Origin: Roseibium sediminicola
GTDB lineage: Bacteria; Pseudomonadota; Alphaproteobacteria; Rhizobiales; Stappiaceae
Assembly (NCBI RefSeq): GCF_023156505.1
Contig: NZ_JALNMJ010000017.1
Location: forward strand, 1-64,000
Reading direction: 5' to 3'
Length of the DNA stretch: 64,000 nucleotides
Shown: positions 16,895 to 25,892 of the stretch, piece by piece
How positions within the stretch are numbered: position 1 is the stretch's first letter
Layout: each line of letters begins with the position of its first letter
Notes under the pieces: generated by a model
Told to the model about the DNA's origin: nothing
Seen by the model: the letters and a program-made list of their open reading frames with translations, nothing else
Database searches by the model: none
Position numbers and translations under genes: made by a program

Positions 16895-17701
16895 TCATTC
16901 ACTCCAAAACGCGTGGAAATGGTGGACAGGCCCGTGTCCCTGCCCGATTTCGAGCCGGTCGGCTGCGCTAATGGCCGCCTGGATGTAGGTCTTGGCCGCC
17001 TGGACCGCCTGCTGCAGCGTCTGCCCCTTTGCCAGGCTTGCCGCGATGGTGGAGGACAGGGTGCAGCCGGTGCCATGGGTGTTGTTCGTGGCGATCCGCG
17101 TGTCCCGGAGCCAGAGGGCATTGCCGTCGGCATCAAGGTAGAGGTCGGTGCTTTCCGCACTGTCGCCATGACCGCCCTTGAGCAGAACGGCCTTTGCCCC
17201 GAGTCCGAGCAGCCGCTCTGCCTGCGCATGCATCTCCGCCTCGCCGGCCGCGACGGAACACTGCAGCATGCGTGCGGCCTCATGCAGGTTGGGCGTAATG
17301 ATATCCGCGAGCGGCAGCAGTGCCGACATCAGCGTGTCGACGGCGCTGTCGGCCAGGAGCGGATCTCCGGAAGCAGCAACCATAACCGGGTCCAGCACGA
17401 TGGGACCGGTGTCATGCGCCTTCAGGCCCGCGGCGACCGCCTCGATGGTGTCGACACGCGACAGCATGCCGATCTTGGTCGCGGTGACGGCAAGATCCGA
17501 ATAGACCGCATCCATCTGCGCGCGCACGAAGTCCGGCGGCACGTCGTGAATGGCCGTGACGCCAAGCGTGTTCTGCGCCGTCAGCGCCGTCAGCACGCTG
17601 GCACCATAGACGCCGTTTGCGGAAAAGGCTTTCAGATCGGCCTGAATGCCGGCGCCGCCGCCGGAATCCGACCCTGCAATGGTCACCGCGATTGCGGTCA
17701 T
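16895..17701 (-). CDS. thiD: Hydroxymethylpyrimidine/phosphomethylpyrimidine kinase ThiD, 268 aa
   Basis: Phosphorylates HMP and then HMP-phosphate in thiamine synthesis. The N-terminus AVTIAGSDSGGGAGIQADLK is the ThiD hallmark; later VLDPVMVAASGDPLL, LTPNL-like DIITPNLHEA, and the anion-hole motif NTHGTGCTLSSTIAA near residue 210. ATG 17701 follows AGGAGAAGC-like sequence and gives the standard length. It lies 32 bp after thiM in the operon governed by the TPP riboswitch. Confidence 0.95.
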   Translation of the reverse strand: MTAIAVTIAGSDSGGGAGIQADLKAFSANGVYGASVLTALTAQNTLGVTAIHDVPPDFVRAQMDAVYSDLAVTATKIGMLSRVDTIEAVAAGLKAHDTGPIVLDPVMVAASGDPLLADSAVDTLMSALLPLADIITPNLHEAARMLQCSVAAGEAEMHAQAERLLGLGAKAVLLKGGHGDSAESTDLYLDADGNALWLRDTRIATNNTHGTGCTLSSTIAASLAKGQTLQQAVQAAKTYIQAAISAADRLEIGQGHGPVHHFHAFWSE

Positions 17702-17733
17702 GGGCTTCTCCTGAATTGGTTGAGAAGGTGGGG

Positions 17734-18507
17734 TCAGGCCGTTTTCAGCCGGATCTCGATGTCCCGCAGGCTGAGACCGTAAAGCGCGTCGAGCAGCTCC
17801 GGCACAAAGGTGCCCGGGCCGCCCGCGCGCTCGGCCGCGATCTCGCCGGCAATGTTGAAGACGGAAAGACCGGTGGCGGCCGCCAGGGCCCTGTCGCTCT
17901 CGACGGCGGCAAAGGCTGCCAGCACCGCGCCACCTGCGCAACCGGTCGCTGTCACCCGGCTCATCAGCGCATGCCCGTTGAGCAGCCGGAAATCCTCGCC
18001 AAGGCTTTCAACCTTGTCTTCCTGGCCCGTGACGGCCAGCACCGTGCCGCCGGCGATCAGCGCATCGGCTTCCGCCCGGCCCTGGAAGAGCGCATCCAGC
18101 TCGGCACCGTTCAGTCGGACCACGTCCGGCATGATACCGAGCAGCTCGCGCGCAAAGAGACGTCGCGGCTTGGAGCGGTCAATGAACACCGGATCGAGGC
18201 AGACGGGACGGCCCGCCTCTTGCGCGGCTGCAACGGCCAGCGGAATTGCCTGGCGCCGGGTCTCGTCCAGAGTGCCCAGATTGACCAGCAGCGCATCCGC
18301 GCTCGCGGCGAAACCGGCAACTTCCTCCGGCGCCAGCGTCATTGACGGCACGGCGCCGAGCGCCAGCAGAACATTGGCGGTAAAGGTCTGGGCAACGGCA
18401 TTCGTGATGGCGTGAACGCGCGGTGATTTCCGCCGGACCCGCTCCAGCAGCGCAAAAACCGTTTCGGGCGGCAGGCCCTGTGTGGCGGCAGCAATGGAAA
18501 GTGTCAT
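17734..18507 (-). CDS. thiM: Hydroxyethylthiazole kinase ThiM, 257 aa
   Basis: Phosphorylates the thiazole alcohol to salvage thiamine. Landmarks are SPRVHAITNAVAQTFTANVLLALGA interrupted here as HAITNAVAQTFTANVLLA, the PSM pair, DPVFIDRS, and the catalytic VTATGCAGGA near residue 195 (Cys of the GTGC-type loop). Start ATG 18507 lies directly behind the riboswitch. First gene of the operon thiM-thiD-TRAP receptor. No thiE is in the window, so the coupling enzyme must be elsewhere. Confidence 0.94.
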   Translation of the reverse strand: MTLSIAAATQGLPPETVFALLERVRRKSPRVHAITNAVAQTFTANVLLALGAVPSMTLAPEEVAGFAASADALLVNLGTLDETRRQAIPLAVAAAQEAGRPVCLDPVFIDRSKPRRLFARELLGIMPDVVRLNGAELDALFQGRAEADALIAGGTVLAVTGQEDKVESLGEDFRLLNGHALMSRVTATGCAGGAVLAAFAAVESDRALAAATGLSVFNIAGEIAAERAGGPGTFVPELLDALYGLSLRDIEIRLKTA

Positions 18508-18515
18508 GATCTCAA

Positions 18516-18604
18516 ATCCCTCCGCCGGTATCATCCGGATCAGGTTCAAGGAGTTGGCGGGCCGCCTCTCAGCCCGGACCGGAATGGCCGGGCACCCCCA
18601 TGAG
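18516..18604 (-). ncRNA. TPP riboswitch (THI element)
   Basis: On the minus strand, the conserved 5' part GGGGTGCCC, then GGCTGAGAGG, then CCTTGAACCTGATCCGGA and finally ATACCGGCGGAGGGA occur in the right order and spacing for the TPP aptamer, with P1 closed by the GGGGG-type 5' end and GAGGGAT 3' end. It ends nine bases before the ThiM start, where it can mask the ribosome site. Binding of thiamine pyrophosphate would shut down thiM-thiD and the downstream receptor gene. Confidence 0.93.
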
Positions 18605-18739
18605 ATGCCTGCACGGTTAACAAGCCGGACAGATGAATGCAAGTCCCGGCCCGGAGGCCGGTCTCGGCGATTGACTGATGCGGCCAGATGGGCGATGTCC
18701 TTGGGCACATATTGAAACGCGCACGCGCCGGAGTACCGC

Positions 18740-18976
18740 ATGACCCCGTTTTTCGTGATGATCAAATGCCAGCTGGGCAAGACGTATCAGGTCGCAAATG
18801 CGATCGCAGACGCGGAGATTGCCTCCGAGGTCTACTCCACAAGCGGCGACTATGATCTTCTGGTCAAGTTCTACATTGAGGACGGCGCCGATATCGGCCA
18901 TTTCGTCAATCAGAAGGTCCATCCGATCGACGGCATCCAGGACACCAAGACGATTATCACCTTCAAGGCTTTTTGA
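18740..18976 (+). CDS. Stand-alone Lrp/AsnC ligand-binding (RAM) domain protein, 78 aa
   Basis: The whole protein is the alpha/beta effector domain of Lrp/AsnC regulators: FFVMIKCQLGKTYQVANAIA, then EVYSTSGDYDLLVKFYI and a terminal TKTIITFKAF strand, with no DNA-binding domain. Such free domains form rings and may bind amino acids or tune full-length Lrp proteins. Function here is unknown. Two starts lie between it and the thi riboswitch on the opposite strand; it shares a promoter region with that operon. Confidence 0.88.
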   Translation: MTPFFVMIKCQLGKTYQVANAIADAEIASEVYSTSGDYDLLVKFYIEDGADIGHFVNQKVHPIDGIQDTKTIITFKAF

Positions 18977-19005
18977 GTTTCCCGTGTTTCCCGAAAGGAC
19001 CTGTC

Positions 19006-19419
19006 ATGCAGTTTCTGAAAACAACAGCCGTATGCCTCGGCCTTGCCGTCACCCCGCTGGCGATCAGCGCACCGGCTTCCGCCCAGGGCATGCCGCCGGA
19101 ACAGATCAAGCAGATCCTGGATCTCACCAAGGCCAACTGGGTCGCCTTCCGTGACTGGCAGGGCCAGGAGCTGATCTATTTCACCCACCTGGAATCCTGG
19201 AAATGCGGCATTGACTACGTTTTCTACGGTCTCAACGACGGTCCGATCGACCAGGAATGGCAGCTGGATGCCTGCGATCCGGACAACCCCAACGTGGTCC
19301 TGAAGGACAAGCCCTATATCGAGCTTCCTCTCGGGTCGGCCCAGTCCATCAGCGTCCAGCTGATCTTCCCGGACGGCACCAAGAGCCAGGTGGAGCGGTT
19401 CGAATACAAGCCGCAGTGA
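19006..19419 (+). CDS. Small secreted protein of unknown function, 137 aa
   Basis: Clear signal peptide (MQFLKTTAVCLGLAVTPLA and a cleavage near PASA, residue 26). The mature part has two cysteines that could form a disulfide (KCGID and DACDPD) and a beta-rich C-terminus. I do not recognise the family. ATG 19006 follows GAAAGGA; it lies 29 bp after the free RAM-domain gene and may be co-transcribed with it. Confidence 0.75.
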   Translation: MQFLKTTAVCLGLAVTPLAISAPASAQGMPPEQIKQILDLTKANWVAFRDWQGQELIYFTHLESWKCGIDYVFYGLNDGPIDQEWQLDACDPDNPNVVLKDKPYIELPLGSAQSISVQLIFPDGTKSQVERFEYKPQ

Positions 19420-19444
19420 GGCGGCGGATACCCCCTTTTGCTCT

Positions 19445-19574
19445 CCGTCGTCATCCCGGCCAAGCGAAGCGCGAGCCGGGACCGGGGAGCTCCTGTTGTT
19501 TTGCTTGCAACCTAAAGACCGCACGGGCTCCCCGATCCCGGCTCTTCGCGTTGCTTCGGCCGGGATGACGACGG
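19445..19574. repeat. Palindromic intergenic repeat, copy 1
   Basis: The ends CCGTCGTCATCCCGGCC and GGCCGGGATGACGACGG are perfect 17-bp inverted repeats; inner arms GGGGAGC and GCTCCCC also pair. It lies between the convergent secreted-protein gene and DMT gene. The left arm is almost identical to the inverted right arm of the repeat at 60788-60889, so this is a dispersed REP-like family. Confidence 0.85.
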
Positions 19575-19590
19575 TAAGGGCTTTTGGCTT

Positions 19591-20592
19591 CTAAGACCGC
19601 GACGGCGACGAGGCCCGGCGGGATTTGGTGCGGTCGAGGCCAAGCTTGTGTTCGCGGTAGATGACGAAGATCCCCGCCGCAATCACGATCAGGGCGCCGA
19701 TCACCACCGCCGGCACCGGAACCTCGGAAAACACGACAAAGCCGACAATGATCGCCCAGAGCATGTTGACATAGTCGAACGGCGCGATGGTCGAGGCGTC
19801 CGCGAAACGATAGCTCTGGGTCAGGAGGATCTGGCCGACACCGCCGGCAAGGCCGATCAGCACCAGCAAGCCGCTCGTCGCAAGATCCGGCCAGATCCAG
19901 GCCTGTCCCGGCAGAAAGAACCCGAGTGGCAGGGTCAGCAGCGACAACAGGGTCGCGGAGCCGGCGAACCAGGTGACAATGGTCGAGGTCCGTTCCGTCT
20001 CGCAGAGCTTGCGCACCGTGATCATGGCAAGCGCGGCAAAGCTGGCCCCGGTCAGACCGATCAGCGCGCCGAAAGTCGACGGCCCGTCGAAATGCGCGTC
20101 GCCCAGATGCGGCGACAGCACCACGAGAATGCCGACGAAGCCGACACCGACGGCGCTCCAGCGATAGATCCGCACCGTTTCCCCGAGAAGGAAGAACGCC
20201 AGAACGACGACGAAGAGCGGCGTGGCAAAGCCGATCGCGGTGGCATCGGGCAGCGGCAGCAGGGAGAACGCGGTGAAGCTGCAGACCATGGCGGTGAGGC
20301 CGACGGTGGCGCGGGTCAGGTGCCCTCTCGGATTGTGCGTCTTGAAGGCAAGGCCCAACTCGCCGCGCAGACCCACCATAAGCAGCACGGGAAACAGGCC
20401 GAAGAAATTGCGGGCGAACACCAGCTCTCCGATCGGCACGGTTTCCGCCGCGATCTTCAGCGCGGCCGCCATGACGAAGAACACCAGCGTCGAGGCCACC
20501 TTCAGCGAAATGCCCAGGAGCGGTGCTTGCCGGGTCATGCCCGCCGGTGCCGGCGGACCGGAAAGACGGGATTTCGAGGTGGAAACGGTCAT
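19591..20592 (-). CDS. DMT superfamily (EamA) transporter, 333 aa
   Basis: About ten hydrophobic segments in two homologous EamA halves; the first half contains GELVFARNFFGLFPVLL and the charged loop following, the second a FAALAMITVRKL stretch and ends with a conserved last helix VIGALIVIAAGIFVIY. Family members export amino acids and other metabolites. The extra N-terminal basic stretch (MTVSTSKSRLSG) precedes the first helix. Monocistronic; its 3' end borders the palindromic repeat. A second member of the family lies at 28285. Confidence 0.9.
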   Translation of the reverse strand: MTVSTSKSRLSGPPAPAGMTRQAPLLGISLKVASTLVFFVMAAALKIAAETVPIGELVFARNFFGLFPVLLMVGLRGELGLAFKTHNPRGHLTRATVGLTAMVCSFTAFSLLPLPDATAIGFATPLFVVVLAFFLLGETVRIYRWSAVGVGFVGILVVLSPHLGDAHFDGPSTFGALIGLTGASFAALAMITVRKLCETERTSTIVTWFAGSATLLSLLTLPLGFFLPGQAWIWPDLATSGLLVLIGLAGGVGQILLTQSYRFADASTIAPFDYVNMLWAIIVGFVVFSEVPVPAVVIGALIVIAAGIFVIYREHKLGLDRTKSRRASSPSRS

Positions 20593-20884
20593 CGCAGGGC
20601 TTTCACGTGCCGGATGGCATGGCAGGAGGGCACAGGTAGCATTGAGGGTACAGGATCACGCCAACAGCTGACATTCCAGCCAACATGCAGGATGTCAGCC
20701 CTGAACAGCCGAAAAAGAGGCGGGATACTGATCGGTCGGGACCGGCAGTATCTCGCGATGGGCCCGGCATTGCAATCGCGTTCACCATCCAACCGGTGCC
20801 TTCAGGCGCACGGCAGCCAAGCGGCAACCAGCGGTGCCTAAGCCGTCCCTGAACGCCCTCGCCAACGGCCAGCCCCGCCTTTTA
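20593..20884. other. Intergenic region between DMT and SbmA/BacA-like genes
   Basis: 292 bp with no gene seen. It should hold the DMT promoter (minus strand) and the 3' end of the SbmA-like gene. No hairpin with a T-run was found. Confidence 0.4.
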
Positions 20885-22144
20885 TCAGAGCTTCGCTTCC
20901 TGGGCTTCCAGCATGGCCGCAAGTTCCTCGGGCGACATGTTTTCCCGCTCGGCGATGGAAACCTCGAACCCCTTCAGACGTTTGTAGATCGACAACAGCT
21001 CGATAATGGTCGACCAGGAATTCACCAGATACTGGAACGAGTTCGAGACCTGACCGAAAGCCGTCAGGATCTGCTGCACGATGCCGTAGGTGATGGTGCC
21101 GGCCACGATGGTCGGAACGAGGATGAAATAAGTGAACAGGTTGTCCGCCTGAATGTAGAACCCCCGGGCGAGGTTGAAATAGAGATAGTGGAAATAGAGC
21201 CGGAAATAGTTCCGGCGCACATTGCCGAAGAGCTCGGTCAGAGTGAGCGGCTGCGCTCTGTGCTCATGATCCTCGCCATAGACCAGTTCCTTGCGGTAAG
21301 CCGCCTCAACGCGCTGGTTATGGAACTCCAGACCGGGAAGCTTGATGCCGACAACCGCCAGCAGCACGGTTCCGAACAGGGACCAGAGGATTGCCGCGGT
21401 GAACAGCGGCGCCGGAATTGCCCCAACGATCGGCAGTGTCTCGACATAGCTTGAGAGGGCAAACAGCACCGGCAGGAAGGCAATCAGGGTCATGACCGCG
21501 TCGATCATGGAAACGCCCAGCCCTTCCATGATGGACGCAAAGCGCATGGTGTCTTCCTGGATACGCTGGGAGGCGCCCTCGATGTGTCGGACGTTTTTCC
21601 ACTTCTCGACATAGTAATCGTTCATCGCGGTGCGCCAGCGAAAAATATAGTGGCTGACGAAAAACCGGTTCAGCACGAACATCCCCATGGACAGGGTGGC
21701 GATCTGGGCGAACATCAGCATCAGGACATAGAAGTCGTTGGCAACAACGCCTTTGTCGCCCTCAAGCGCGTTCTGCAGCGTGTCGCCGAATGGCCGGCGC
21801 CAATTGTTGATCGCCACCGAAACCTGGACCGAAAAATAGGTCATGAAGATGATCAGCGAGGATCCCCAGACCGACCAGAGATGCCAGCGGTGATCCCGTG
21901 AAAAGACCCACCAGAAGCCCCCGAAACAAATCGTGAAAAAGGCGTAGTAGGTATAGAACCACAGGAAGCTCGGCGTGATGAAATAACGCAGATCAATCGG
22001 CGGCGGCCCTTCCGGATCGGTTCCAAAGCCGAGAGTCGCACCAAGCTCGTTGGCAAAGCCGTACCAGATCAAGACGGCTGCCAGTGCCCAGGCGGCGGCG
22101 GACAGGAAGAACAGCTTGGGTTTCGGGAAGAAGGATTGAAACAC
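20885..22144 (-). CDS. SbmA/BacA-like peptide transporter, 419 aa
   Basis: Inner-membrane protein of the SbmA/BacA family, which uses the proton gradient to take up antimicrobial peptides and is linked to symbiosis and persistence in Rhizobiales. Typical features are the N-terminal [29 protein letters not shown], several membrane segments up to about residue 270, and the conserved [20 protein letters not shown] stretch (here [15 protein letters not shown] near 190). The C-terminal [14 protein letters not shown] is soluble. It lacks the ATPase domain of the BclA/ABCD relatives. Monocistronic. Confidence 0.9.
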   Translation of the reverse strand: MFQSFFPKPKLFFLSAAAWALAAVLIWYGFANELGATLGFGTDPEGPPPIDLRYFITPSFLWFYTYYAFFTICFGGFWWVFSRDHRWHLWSVWGSSLIIFMTYFSVQVSVAINNWRRPFGDTLQNALEGDKGVVANDFYVLMLMFAQIATLSMGMFVLNRFFVSHYIFRWRTAMNDYYVEKWKNVRHIEGASQRIQEDTMRFASIMEGLGVSMIDAVMTLIAFLPVLFALSSYVETLPIVGAIPAPLFTAAILWSLFGTVLLAVVGIKLPGLEFHNQRVEAAYRKELVYGEDHEHRAQPLTLTELFGNVRRNYFRLYFHYLYFNLARGFYIQADNLFTYFILVPTIVAGTITYGIVQQILTAFGQVSNSFQYLVNSWSTIIELLSIYKRLKGFEVSIAERENMSPEELAAMLEAQEAKL

Positions 22145-22334
22145 AGGTTTATTCCTGATTCTGCGATTGATGGAAAAACGCGCTTAAAAGGTAATAACGC
22201 AAGCGCGGTTCAAGACCAGCCGAAACAGCTCGAAACCGGTACAAAACGGTGCACAGGAGGCCCACAGGCCGCCAAATCCGGCAAAAGCTTTGCGTATTGG
22301 CGGGTCTCCAGACAGCACATGGGTCAAAGGCAAC

Positions 22335-22362
22335 AAAAAGAGGCGTTCCATTGAACGCCTCT
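22335..22362 (-). terminator. Terminator of the molybdenum hydroxylase gene
   Basis: AGAGGCGTTC pairs perfectly with GAACGCCTCT around a CATT loop; on the minus strand it runs into TTTTTG. It lies 13 bp past the leftward gene's stop. Confidence 0.8.
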
Positions 22363-22374
22363 CCTTTTACCCCG

Positions 22375-24678
22375 CTATGCCTGTTTCGCCTTCTGGATCG
22401 CTTCCCAGACCCGGATCGGCGTGGCCGGCATGTCGATCAGTTCGCTCACTCCGGCGCCGTCCTTCAGTGCCATCTGAACCGCGTTCATCACCGCCGCACA
22501 GCCACCGATCGTGCCGGCCTCGCCCGCGCCCTTGATGCCCATGGCATTGGTGGTGGAGGGAATGTTGCGGGTCTCGAAATGAATGTCGGGCATGTCGGCG
22601 GCCCGAAGCAGGCGGTAGTCGAGCAGCGAGGCAGTCAGCAGCTGGCCGTCCTCGTCATAGACCGTCTGCTCGCACAGCGCCTGGCTGATCGCCGAAGCCG
22701 CGCCGCCATGAACCTGGCCGGCCAGGAGCAGCGGGTTCACGGTAACGCCAAAATCGTCGACGATCACGTAATTGGTGAGATCGACATCGCCGGTCTCCGG
22801 ATCGACTTCGACCTCGCAGACGTGGGTGCCGTTCGGATAGGTGTTTTCGGTCTGCTTGACCTCTTCGCTAGCCGACAGGGTCTCGCCCGCACCGGCAACG
22901 ATTTCCGCCAGCGTGACCTGCTGATCGGTGCCGACGACGCGCACCAGGCCGCTGTCCAGTTCCAGATCCTCAATCCCCGCCTCGAGCCGGTCGGCGGCCA
23001 GTTCCTTGACCTTCTTGACCAGCGTCCTTCCGGCCTCGCGCACGGACGGCAGGCCGATCGGGATCGAGCGGGAACCGCCCGTGCCGCCGCCCTTCCTGAC
23101 CCGGTCTGTGTCGCCCTGGATGACCTCGACCTCCTCGATGGTCACACCGAATGCTTCGGCCACCACCTGGCTGTAGGCCGTCGCATGGCCCTGGCCGTTG
23201 GTCTGGGTGCCGATCAGCAGGGTCAGGCTGCCCTTGCCGTCGAGTTCAAGCGTTGCCTCTTCGCTGCCGGCAAAGGCGCAGGCCTCGATATAGGAACAGA
23301 TACCGATGCCGCGGTATTTGCCTTCCGCCGCGCTTTGATCCTGGCGCGCCTTGAAGCCGGCCCAATCGGCCACGTCCAACGCCTTGTCGAGATGTCCGGA
23401 GAACTCGCCGGTGTCATACATGCGGCCGGTCTGGGTTGTGTAGGGCAGTTGCTCCGGCGCGATGAAATTGCGCTTGCGGATCTCGACCGGTCCAAGCCCG
23501 GTTTCCTCCCCCGCCTTGTCGATCAGCCGCTCGATCAGATAGGCGGCTTCCGGCCGGCCGGCGCCGCGGAAGGCATCCAGCGGCACGGTGTGCATGTAAA
23601 CGCCCTCGACCTTGGCGAAGACCGCCGGAATGTCATAGAGGCCGGAGGACATCGAAGTGCCGACAAAGGGAATGAACGGACCGAACTGATGCAGATAGGC
23701 GCCCATGGCGGCTTTGACATGGACCTTCAGGCCGAGAATGCGGTTGTCAGCGTCGAGCGCCAGTTCCGCATGGCTGAGATTGTCGCGGCCATGCGCGTCG
23801 GTGACAAAATGCTCCATGCGTTCGCCCGCCCAGCGCACCGGCCGGCCCAGCTCCTTGGCCGCGATCATCGCCAGAGGATATTCCCGGTAGCAGAACATCT
23901 TGGTGCCGAAGCCCCCGCCGACCTCCGGCGTGATCACCTGGAGCTTGTCCTGCTCCAGGCCCAGAATGCTGCAGATGACGCCACGCAGACCATGGCCGCC
24001 CTGCGTGCCGAGCGTCAGCTTGAAACGCTCGTTTCCGGCGTTGAACTCGGCGACACAGCCGCGCAGCTCCATGTAATTGGCGACGATCCGGTTGTTGACG
24101 ACATCGATGGAAACGGTTCTGGCGGCCTTGGCGAAGGCCTCGTCGGTCTTGGCCTGGTCGCCCTGGCCATAGGTGAAGGCGACATTGGTGCCGAAGTCAG
24201 GCCAGACCTTCACCGCATCATCGGCGAGCGCGTTCTCAATGCCGATCACCGTGTCGAGCGGTTCGTAATCCACCTCGAGCATTTCCGCCGCGTTCCGGGC
24301 CGCATGAAGATCGTCGGCGACAATGAAGGCAATCGCGTCGCCGACATAACGGACTTCGTCCGAACACAGCACCGGCTGATCGGGCACCTTCATGGGCGCA
24401 CCGTCGATCTGCGGTGGACGGGCCTGGCACGGCATGGTCTTGCCGGCCAGCTCCGCGCCGGTCAACACCAGTTGCACACCGTCCATCTCGCGAATGTCGT
24501 CGACATTTTCCAGGCTGATTTTTGCATGTGCCATGGCCGATCGGACCACAACCCCGTGCAGACACCCCTCCGGCATGTAATCCGCCGTGTAGATGCCCTT
24601 GCCCGTGATGAGCGCTTGATCTTCCTTGCGGCGCAAAGGTGCGCCGACACCGAATTTCGGAGTGACCATCTGGTTCAT
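22375..24678 (-). CDS. Molybdopterin-binding large subunit of a xanthine dehydrogenase/CO-dehydrogenase-like enzyme, 767 aa
   Basis: Catalytic subunit of the molybdenum hydroxylase family. The N-terminal a/b hammerhead domain (about 20-140) and MoCo-binding domains (about 160-760) are complete. The active-site loop reads AFRGAGRPEA, the form-II arrangement, not the AYRCSFR of true CO dehydrogenase; GGGFGTKMF and the terminal GEAGTIGG with the catalytic Glu are present. Normally this subunit works with FAD and 2Fe-2S subunits, yet neither gene lies adjacent: the neighbours are the SbmA-like gene and the aspartoacylase-like gene. It may use partners encoded elsewhere. Substrate unknown. Confidence 0.9.
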   Translation of the reverse strand: MNQMVTPKFGVGAPLRRKEDQALITGKGIYTADYMPEGCLHGVVVRSAMAHAKISLENVDDIREMDGVQLVLTGAELAGKTMPCQARPPQIDGAPMKVPDQPVLCSDEVRYVGDAIAFIVADDLHAARNAAEMLEVDYEPLDTVIGIENALADDAVKVWPDFGTNVAFTYGQGDQAKTDEAFAKAARTVSIDVVNNRIVANYMELRGCVAEFNAGNERFKLTLGTQGGHGLRGVICSILGLEQDKLQVITPEVGGGFGTKMFCYREYPLAMIAAKELGRPVRWAGERMEHFVTDAHGRDNLSHAELALDADNRILGLKVHVKAAMGAYLHQFGPFIPFVGTSMSSGLYDIPAVFAKVEGVYMHTVPLDAFRGAGRPEAAYLIERLIDKAGEETGLGPVEIRKRNFIAPEQLPYTTQTGRMYDTGEFSGHLDKALDVADWAGFKARQDQSAAEGKYRGIGICSYIEACAFAGSEEATLELDGKGSLTLLIGTQTNGQGHATAYSQVVAEAFGVTIEEVEVIQGDTDRVRKGGGTGGSRSIPIGLPSVREAGRTLVKKVKELAADRLEAGIEDLELDSGLVRVVGTDQQVTLAEIVAGAGETLSASEEVKQTENTYPNGTHVCEVEVDPETGDVDLTNYVIVDDFGVTVNPLLLAGQVHGGAASAISQALCEQTVYDEDGQLLTASLLDYRLLRAADMPDIHFETRNIPSTTNAMGIKGAGEAGTIGGCAAVMNAVQMALKDGAGVSELIDMPATPIRVWEAIQKAKQA

Positions 24679-24830
24679 GAAACTGGACCTGCTTGTTTGG
24701 GAAGAAAATCCCGAGACTCTCTCACGTGCCGCAAACGAACCTGAGTTGAGCGGCGCCTGACTGGAACATAGTGCGCTGCCGCAAACAGCGCCAGTGGGCG
24801 CCGCCAGCGCTGTCTTCTTCAGGTAGGATC

Positions 24831-25892
24831 TTAGATGATCTCGTCCTCGTCGAACAGGGGATCGGCTTCGAGCTGTGAGGCCAGGCTGTCGAGGGTCAGC
24901 TCGGCATCGTATTTCTCGCTGACATCGGCAATGTGAAACAGGCCATCACCCTCATTGACCACCGGCAGGTTGGTGCGCCCGACCACCAGGCCGCCATATT
25001 CGGCAATCACATTCTTCTCGTTCTCGCCGAAAGGATCGGACACGATACCGAGCAGCATCTGCGGCTCCACGACGTCGCCGATGGATTTGAATGGCCTGAG
25101 CAGCCCGCCGGCAGGCGACCGCACCCAGTAGCTGGACTTGGTCAGGATCGATCGAGCCTTGGGTCTGGTAATGCCTTTCGAACCGACCATTTTCAGCGCC
25201 CGCATCACCCGCAAGATCCCGGAAACGCCGGCCCGGATGGCCATTTCATCGAACCTGAGCCCTTCGCCCGCCTCGAAGACCAGCACATCGGTGCCCTTCG
25301 ACTGGGCCGCCTCGCGCAAGGAGCCCTCGCGCACCTTCGACGTCAGCACCACCGGGGCCCCGAAAGCCTTGGCCAGCGTGAGCGTATCCGGGCGCGATGG
25401 CGATACCCGGATCTGCGGCAGGTTGGTCCGGTGGATCGCGGCGGAATGAAGATCGATGCCGTAATCCGCCCGGTTGACGATCTCCGTCATGAACAGATGG
25501 GCCAGACGCCCGGCGAGCGAGCCTCGCTGGCTGCCGGGAAAGACCCGGTTGAGATCGCGCCGGTCAGGCAGGTAACGCGAATGATTGAGGAACCCGAAGG
25601 CATTGACGATCGGAATGACCAGAACAGTGCCTTTCAGCTTTTCCAGCTCCGGCGCCTCCAGCTGCGGCGCGTTCAACAGGCGCCGGGCGATCTCGACACC
25701 GATCACCTCGTCGCCGTGAATGGCCGCGCTGACAAACAGCACCGGTCCGGGGCGGCGCCCATGCAGCACATGCACGGACATGGTCACCGGCGTGTGGTCG
25801 GACAGTACACTGACCGGCAGATCGATAGTCCGCCTCGTGCCCGGCGCAATCGAATGCGCGCCGATGACAAAGGGTTTGACGGGCGTGCTCAA
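24831..25892 (-). CDS. Succinylglutamate desuccinylase/aspartoacylase family protein, 353 aa
   Basis: Zinc carboxypeptidase-fold deacylase. The first metal-binding motif is [10 protein letters not shown] (His and Glu, about residues 58-68) and the third ligand lies in [11 protein letters not shown] near 150; [11 protein letters not shown] near 215 holds the proposed catalytic region. The C-terminal 100 residues form a beta-rich domain with [10 protein letters not shown]. Its stop codon region borders rimK with a four-base overlap (25889-25892), so the two are coupled. Together with rimK and the aspartic-protease-like gene it forms a recurring cassette; it may trim amino-acid caps or process glutamate tails, which is inference. 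Confidence 0.88.
   Translation of the reverse strand: MSTPVKPFVIGAHSIAPGTRRTIDLPVSVLSDHTPVTMSVHVLHGRRPGPVLFVSAAIHGDEVIGVEIARRLLNAPQLEAPELEKLKGTVLVIPIVNAFGFLNHSRYLPDRRDLNRVFPGSQRGSLAGRLAHLFMTEIVNRADYGIDLHSAAIHRTNLPQIRVSPSRPDTLTLAKAFGAPVVLTSKVREGSLREAAQSKGTDVLVFEAGEGLRFDEMAIRAGVSGILRVMRALKMVGSKGITRPKARSILTKSSYWVRSPAGGLLRPFKSIGDVVEPQMLLGIVSDPFGENEKNVIAEYGGLVVGRTNLPVVNEGDGLFHIADVSEKYDAELTLDSLASQLEADPLFDEDEII

Noticed and set aside
22375..24678. True aerobic CO dehydrogenase (CoxL)
   Set aside because: The active-site loop reads AFRGAGR, not the AYRCSFR with the copper-ligating Cys that defines form I CO dehydrogenase.
22249..24744. An 831-codon open frame on the plus strand opposite the molybdenum hydroxylase gene
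   Set aside because: Complement of a gene with full family motifs; no independent protein features.
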